In this document: positions 33,022 through 37,148 of the stretch, piece by piece
Layout of the letters: each line of letters begins with the position of its first letter
Numbering within the stretch: the first letter of the stretch is position 1
NCBI RefSeq assembly: GCF_001308875.1
Contig: NZ_KQ465143.1
Coordinates: forward strand, 1 to 37,148
DNA from: Lysinibacillus sp. ZYM-1
GTDB taxonomy: Bacteria; Bacillota; Bacilli; Bacillales_A; Planococcaceae
Direction of reading: 5' to 3'
Length of the DNA: 37,148 bases
The notes under the pieces: generated by a model
The model's input: only the letters and a program-made list of their open reading frames with translations
Databases searched by the model: none
Told to the model about the DNA's origin: nothing
Made by a program: the position numbers and the translations under genes

Positions 33022-36000
33022 TTATCTTGTTAGATTCAATGCTCGATTAATCATTGCCACGAATTGTGCACGTGTCACGGGTTCATCAGGCTTAAATTTG
33101 CCTTTATCACCAAGTACAATCCCTAGTTCTTCCAGTGCAGCGATGTAAGCATAGCTCCAATGGGTTGTAGATACATCTTGGAAAGTACTTGTTCCACCTG
33201 GTTCTATCCCAAGGGCAAGTGCCACAATTTTAGCCATCTCTGCACGAGTCAGCGAATTATTTGGATGAAATTCTCCTTTTGATCCATCAACTATTCCTGC
33301 TTGTTGCAGTGACATAATGGCCTCATAGGAAGGATGATTTGTAGATACATCAGAAAATGAAACCACCTCACGTATTGGTTCAAACTCGAAAGCACGTATG
33401 AATAGCAAAGCCATGTGATGACGTTTGATGGTTTCATTCGGGTGAAAAGAACCGTCTGGATACCCTGTAATTATCCCTTGACTTGCTAAATCCTCAATCA
33501 TTTCTTTTGCCCAATGTCCTGATAAGTCATCAAAAGTTACAACCGGAAGTTCAGAATTCGGTTCTTCTGGATTTGGTATCGGTTCTGGTGTCTTATTTTC
33601 AACCCATTTTGCATACAATTTTGTATCTTTTGACACCCGATCTTTTGTAATGTCCCACTTTTTTGTCAGCGCCTCATCATGATACCAGCCACCAAACGTA
33701 TATCCTTCTTTTATGGGGATTGGTAGCTCTGCTAGTCTAGTATCATTTGTGACAGACAAATTATCTAATAGGTTCCCTCCATTCGTTTCAAAAAATACAA
33801 TCGAAATTTTAGGAGGTGTTGGATTATATCCTCCACCATTATTGCCTGAAGAATTATTTTGAATCCACTTCGCATACAACGTCATATTCGCTGTTATGAC
33901 ATCTTTCGTAAAGTCCCACTGGTTAATGATGGCTGATTCTTTAAACCAACCACCGAATGTATAACCTGTTTTTGTTGGTGCAGTCGGTTCTGATGCTGTT
34001 GCGTTGTATGATATACTCTGAGCCGTGACAGCATCGCCTCCGCTTGACTCGAATGACAAAGTATAACGATTAACCTTCCATAAGGCATACAGTGTGACAT
34101 CCGAGGCGTTAATAGAAAATTTGTTATTTACCACATAATTTATCCCACTGCCATCTGCTTTTGTATTCCAACCATTAAACGTAAATCCAGTCCTCACTAA
34201 ATTTCTATTATTACCCGCTACTGTAACGCTATGTCCATCCTCATAAGTTTGACTATTGACTGGTACTTGTCCTCCAGTAGCGCCATTTCCGTCGTATTTT
34301 ACTGTATATTTAATTGGTGCTATTTTATTGATACTGAAAGTTATGGTAATCGAGTTACCAGCGGCATCCGTAACAACGAGCACATAGGTACCGTCAGCAT
34401 TCACAGACGTCCCACTCACAAACGGACTACCATTTAGAGTTGCTGTACCTTCGTTAAAAGTAATAGTTCGTGAGGAATTGTAGCTTTTGCCTTCCTCTAC
34501 ACCGCTGACAACAGGGACTGTCTTATCGATTGTAAAAGTAACGGTAGTAACATTACCTGCACCATCCGTCACAACGAGCACATAGGAACCATCAGCACTC
34601 ACAGACATCCCACTCATAAACGGACTACCATTTAGAGTTGCTGTACCTTCGTTAAAAGTAATTGTTCTTGACGTATTATAACTTTTGCCTTCCTCTACAC
34701 CGCTGACAACTGGGACTGTCTTATCGATGGTAAAAGTAACGGTAGTAACATTACCTGCACCATCCGTAACAATGAGCACATAGGAACCATCAGCATTCAC
34801 AGACGTCCCACTCGTAAACCGACTACCATTTAGAGTTGCTGTACCTTCGTTAAAAGTAATTGTTCGTGTGGAATTGTAGCTTGCTCCGTTTATTACACCA
34901 TTGACAATTGGGGCTGTTGTGTCCAGAATAACACTAGCCTGTGCTGATCCCTCATTGCCTGCCCTACCAATAAATCTTACATAAACTGTCTTTATACCAT
35001 CACCTGTTGGCAATGTATAGCTCCTGCTATCGATATAAGCTTCTTCACTTGACCATGTGAGATTGTCGTTTGAGAACTGTAAGCGAGCGACATCCGTCAC
35101 ACCTGCTCCTAAGGTGAAATCAAGCATTACTACTCGTGATGTTGTATACGCTGCTCCTCCATTGATGGTTACTGACCCTGTCGGAGATGTCTTGTCTATT
35201 CGGAATTGGATTGTTTTTGATTGGCTACCAGCTGCAACCGTTAACGTGTATGAACCTTCAGCAGTAACTGGTGTTCCACTTGTAAATGGTGTTCCATTCA
35301 AAGTTGCTGTACCAATGTTAAATTTTGGCGTTACATTCGTATTATATAGACCTCCATCGTCAATTCCTGTTATCTCAATATTTACAATCTCAGAATAGGT
35401 AATAATTAAATATGGACTCTGACCCCCGCCCCCCATATTAGTTTTAGTCGTTTGGATGTAATGATCACTAGATAATATATTGGCAATTTGTGCTTCCTCA
35501 GCCGAAAAAGAGGAAAGAATAAATGTTGCTCTAGGAGTAGTTTTTGTTGATTCCTCTAATATGTAGCTTGTAAAAATAAAGGGAGCAAGTGTGGGTTTAT
35601 TTACAAGGACTGAACTGTTTAATATTCTAGATTGTGTAGAACCTGTAGTTGGCGCTGGTAATCTCGAAGGTGTCACAGTGTTTTGAGTCCAATCGTGATT
35701 GGTGCTCGTAGAAACCTTGAATACGAAAGCAGCTGTTTCTTGAATCGTCCCACCTATTACTGGGAAGTAAAGGTTCGCAGTTTCAACCTGGTACCCTGGG
35801 GGAGTTGCTGGCAATTAAAATTTCAATAAGGATTGAACCTCTAACGGAGAACCAAAAGTTCCCTGATAACCTACATCCAGATATCTATATCCAGATCCTC
35901 CATCCTCGTATATAAACTTATTCGTACCCATTCCTTCATAAACAATTGTTGTATCCTCAGATGCATAAATAGGTATCGTAACCATATTTGCAGAAACTAC

Positions 36001-36084
36001 ATCTTGGTTATTAAAAATTAGTATTAGACCTATAACAGCTGGTAGCAGTAGTAACCTTACAATCGAACCAATCTTCTTTTTCAT
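33022..36084 (-). pseudogene. SLH-domain surface protein interrupted by an in-frame TAA
   Basis: ATG at 36084 (AAAGGAAGTG ahead) opens a signal peptide (MKKKIGSIVRLLLLPAVIGL onward). The first domain resembles DNRLRE-type modules; it reaches QSLLKF, then TAA at 35815-35817, and continues in the same frame with LPATPPGYQ. The codon after the stop is TTG with no ribosome site, so restart is unlikely. Downstream come three ~66-residue Ig-like repeats (TITFNEGTATLNGS), three InlB/Flg_new beta-repeats (GYTFGGW, LYAKW), and three SLH domains (HWAKEMIEDLASQGIITGYPDG and two more) for cell-wall anchoring. Full length would be about 1,020 residues. TATAAT at 36133-36128 is the likely -10. Confidence 0.8.
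34315..34925 (-). repeat. Tandem 198-bp coding repeats in the SLH-protein gene
   Basis: Three consecutive units of 66 codons, nearly identical at the DNA level (the segment starting ACCGCTGACAAC recurs at 34501 and 34699). Each encodes an Ig-like module with GVEEGKSYN and TITFNEGTATLNGS. Such repeats expand and contract by recombination. Confidence 0.85.
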
Positions 36085-36584
36085 ACATACACTTCCTTTA
36101 CTAGTTAATGTTAGACAGTAATCAGCCATTATAAAACTAGTAGATGAGTACAAATCATATACTTACTTTCTTCAACAAAATCCTCTCTATTTTCATCATA
36201 AGATAGAATTAGTGATAACAATACTGACGAATGTTAATACTAGCACTATTAACATTCAGAAAATAACTTCTTATGATTTTAGCGGGAAGTAGGACTTTGC
36301 TTTAATGCTGCAATTTTTATTCTTTAAATTCCGTTTAATTTCCTCCTTTAATTTATTTTTTAGTGTGACACCACTTTCTTTGAGGAAGCGTATTGGCTCT
36401 GAAACAACCGATCTGAGAACAATCTAGGAAACCAAGTGTATGTCTAACTGATACTCGGATCGTCTGTATATTTTCTGCCACTGGTAGTGGAAAATGAAAT
36501 CTAATTTATCGGAAATTTATCATATAATTGTATAAATAACTTAAAATGGTCTATTTATTATAAAGAAACTAGGAGGCGATAGCT
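36085..36584. other. Divergent intergenic region between the SLH-protein gene and the small membrane protein gene
   Basis: About 500 bases, AT-rich. It holds a likely -10 for the SLH gene (36128-36133), a 10-bp-arm inverted repeat (36230-36256) nested in an outer pair (ATCATAAGA near 36196 and TCTTATGAT near 36268), and a CodY-like sequence (36251-36265, 12 of 15 matches to AATTTTCWGAAAATT). No convincing gene lies in 36270-36570. Confidence 0.5.
36230..36256. repeat. Perfect inverted repeat upstream of the SLH-protein gene
   Basis: AATGTTAATA (36230-36239) and TATTAACATT (36247-36256), seven bases apart, perfect 10-bp arms. It lacks a U-tract. It may be an operator about 100 bases upstream of the SLH gene's -10. 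Confidence 0.55.
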
Positions 36585-37016
36585 ATTCGAAAACTAAGAA
36601 TAATATGGATTTTGGTAATAATACTAGTTATAATTCTGCTAATAATGTTGTTTTATCGTGGACGGCTAATTTCTTTTAATGATGTGGTATCTGAATTAGA
36701 TATTGCGAGTATCAGAAATGTTTTGATTTCAGATACTAGAGAACAGTCGCATTATATTAAATCAGAGGAAATAGAACAGCTTATCTCGATATTAAATAGC
36801 CTCTCTATGAAAAACAAATTAATTCCTAATAGACCAGCTTTTAGTGAGGACGCTGTTATTATAGTTAGTTCAGCAGATCAAGAAAAATCTTTTACAATAA
36901 TGTTAGACTATGAAAGAAATATCATTGGCATTAACCAGTATCATAAGAATATGAAACAATACATTCTTGAAGATGATTCTGATTTATTTTTATTTGTTCA
37001 AAGTTATTTAAAATAA
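36585..37016 (+). CDS. Small membrane-anchored protein of unknown function, probable ATT start
   Basis: 143 residues from ATT at 36585, which lies eight bases after a perfect AGGAGG (36571-36576). The next in-frame standard start, TTG at 36612, has no site and would remove the basic IRKLRI head of the N-terminal membrane segment. After the anchor (about residues 5-24) comes a soluble domain with SFNDVVSELDIASIRNVLI, EEIEQLISILNSL and SFTIMLDYERNIIGI, resembling small Bacillus lipoprotein-like hypothetical domains. I do not recognise the family. Two terminators follow. Confidence 0.7.
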   Translation: MRKLRIIWILVIILVIILLIMLFYRGRLISFNDVVSELDIASIRNVLISDTREQSHYIKSEEIEQLISILNSLSMKNKLIPNRPAFSEDAVIIVSSADQEKSFTIMLDYERNIIGINQYHKNMKQYILEDDSDLFLFVQSYLK

Positions 37017-37018
37017 TA

Positions 37019-37050
37019 ATGAGGTAGTCGAATTGAATCGACTACCTCAT
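37019..37050 (+). terminator. First of two tandem terminators after the small membrane protein
   Basis: ATGAGGTAGTCGA (37019-37031) pairs perfectly with TCGACTACCTCAT (37038-37050), six-base loop. The T-run is short. Confidence 0.8.
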
Positions 37051-37053
37051 TTC

Positions 37054-37102
37054 AGACTGTAGACAAACTCAAAAAATTTGAGAGTTTGCCTACAGTCTTT
37101 TT
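37054..37102 (+). terminator. Second tandem terminator
   Basis: AGACTGTAG-A-CAAACTC (37054-37070) pairs with GAGTTTG-C-CTACAGTCT (37082-37098) with a single A/C mismatch, then a run of T (TTTTTTCTTTT). Confidence 0.88.
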
Positions 37103-37148
37103 TCTTTTACAATGAAATAAAGTAAAGCCGTTGATTTCCACTACGGGC

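Noticed and set aside
34315..34925. Regular repeats that could suggest a CRISPR or satellite array
   Set aside because: The 198-bp period equals 66 codons and stays in frame within the surface-protein gene; there are no short repeats with unique spacers.
1..37148. A new defence, phage or biosynthetic cluster
   Set aside because: No nucleases, integrases, phage structural genes or synthases were found; the novelty lies in regulation and small genes.

Overview
The window looks like the chromosome of a low-GC, Gram-positive, Lysinibacillus-like member of the Bacillaceae/Planococcaceae. The evidence is strong AGGAGG-type ribosome sites, frequent TTG/GTG starts, SLH surface-protein architecture, an Amj lipid II flippase, a YrhE/YrhD-type formate dehydrogenase pair, HssRS, and an MntABCD transporter. 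The genus is inferred; nothing here fixes the species. No rRNA, tRNA, CRISPR array, insertion sequence or prophage was seen.

Region 1 (about 1-12,700) is a molybdenum-cofactor and formate dehydrogenase island. moeB-moeA-mobB-moaE-moaD runs left. moaB-mobA-moaC runs right from a divergent promoter and converges on a left-running mpsC-like gene, fdhD and moaA. Together they cover GTP to bis-MGD cofactor (MoaA/MoaC, then MoaD/MoaE charged by MoeB, then MoaB/MoeA, then MobA/MobB). The user of the cofactor is the large FdhA-like protein at 8172-11108, with its DUF1641 partner and a Mrp/ApbC-type carrier. The gap before fdhA holds a Fur-like box, a sigma-A promoter and an intrinsic terminator with no gene ahead of it, suggesting a leader attenuator or a small RNA.

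Region 2 (about 12,800-17,250) holds small accessory genes: a short sigma-region-2-like protein, a frameshifted membrane-anchored propeller-like protein, a CbrC-family protein, a divergent ABM monooxygenase/ArsR pair and an EamA transporter.

Region 3 (about 17,300-22,700) is a stress-response block. A two-component system resembling HssRS is followed by an alpha/beta hydrolase whose promoter carries a perfect copy of the staphylococcal HssR direct repeat. Next come a lipoprotein metallopeptidase with an exact sigma-W-type promoter and a convergent amj gene with a sigma-M-type ECF promoter.

Region 4 (about 22,700-30,200) is transport: an ArsR-rhodanese/MFS operon with a 14-bp-arm palindromic operator, a second MFS gene, and mntABCD. 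The mnt operon appears to start with an unannotated 51-residue membrane protein behind a promoter carrying an MntR-like box.

Region 5 (about 30,200-37,148) has a long gene-poor gap, an AraC regulator and an SDR enzyme. It also has a large SLH-anchored surface-protein gene broken by one in-frame TAA, and a small membrane protein that seems to start at ATT and is followed by tandem terminators.
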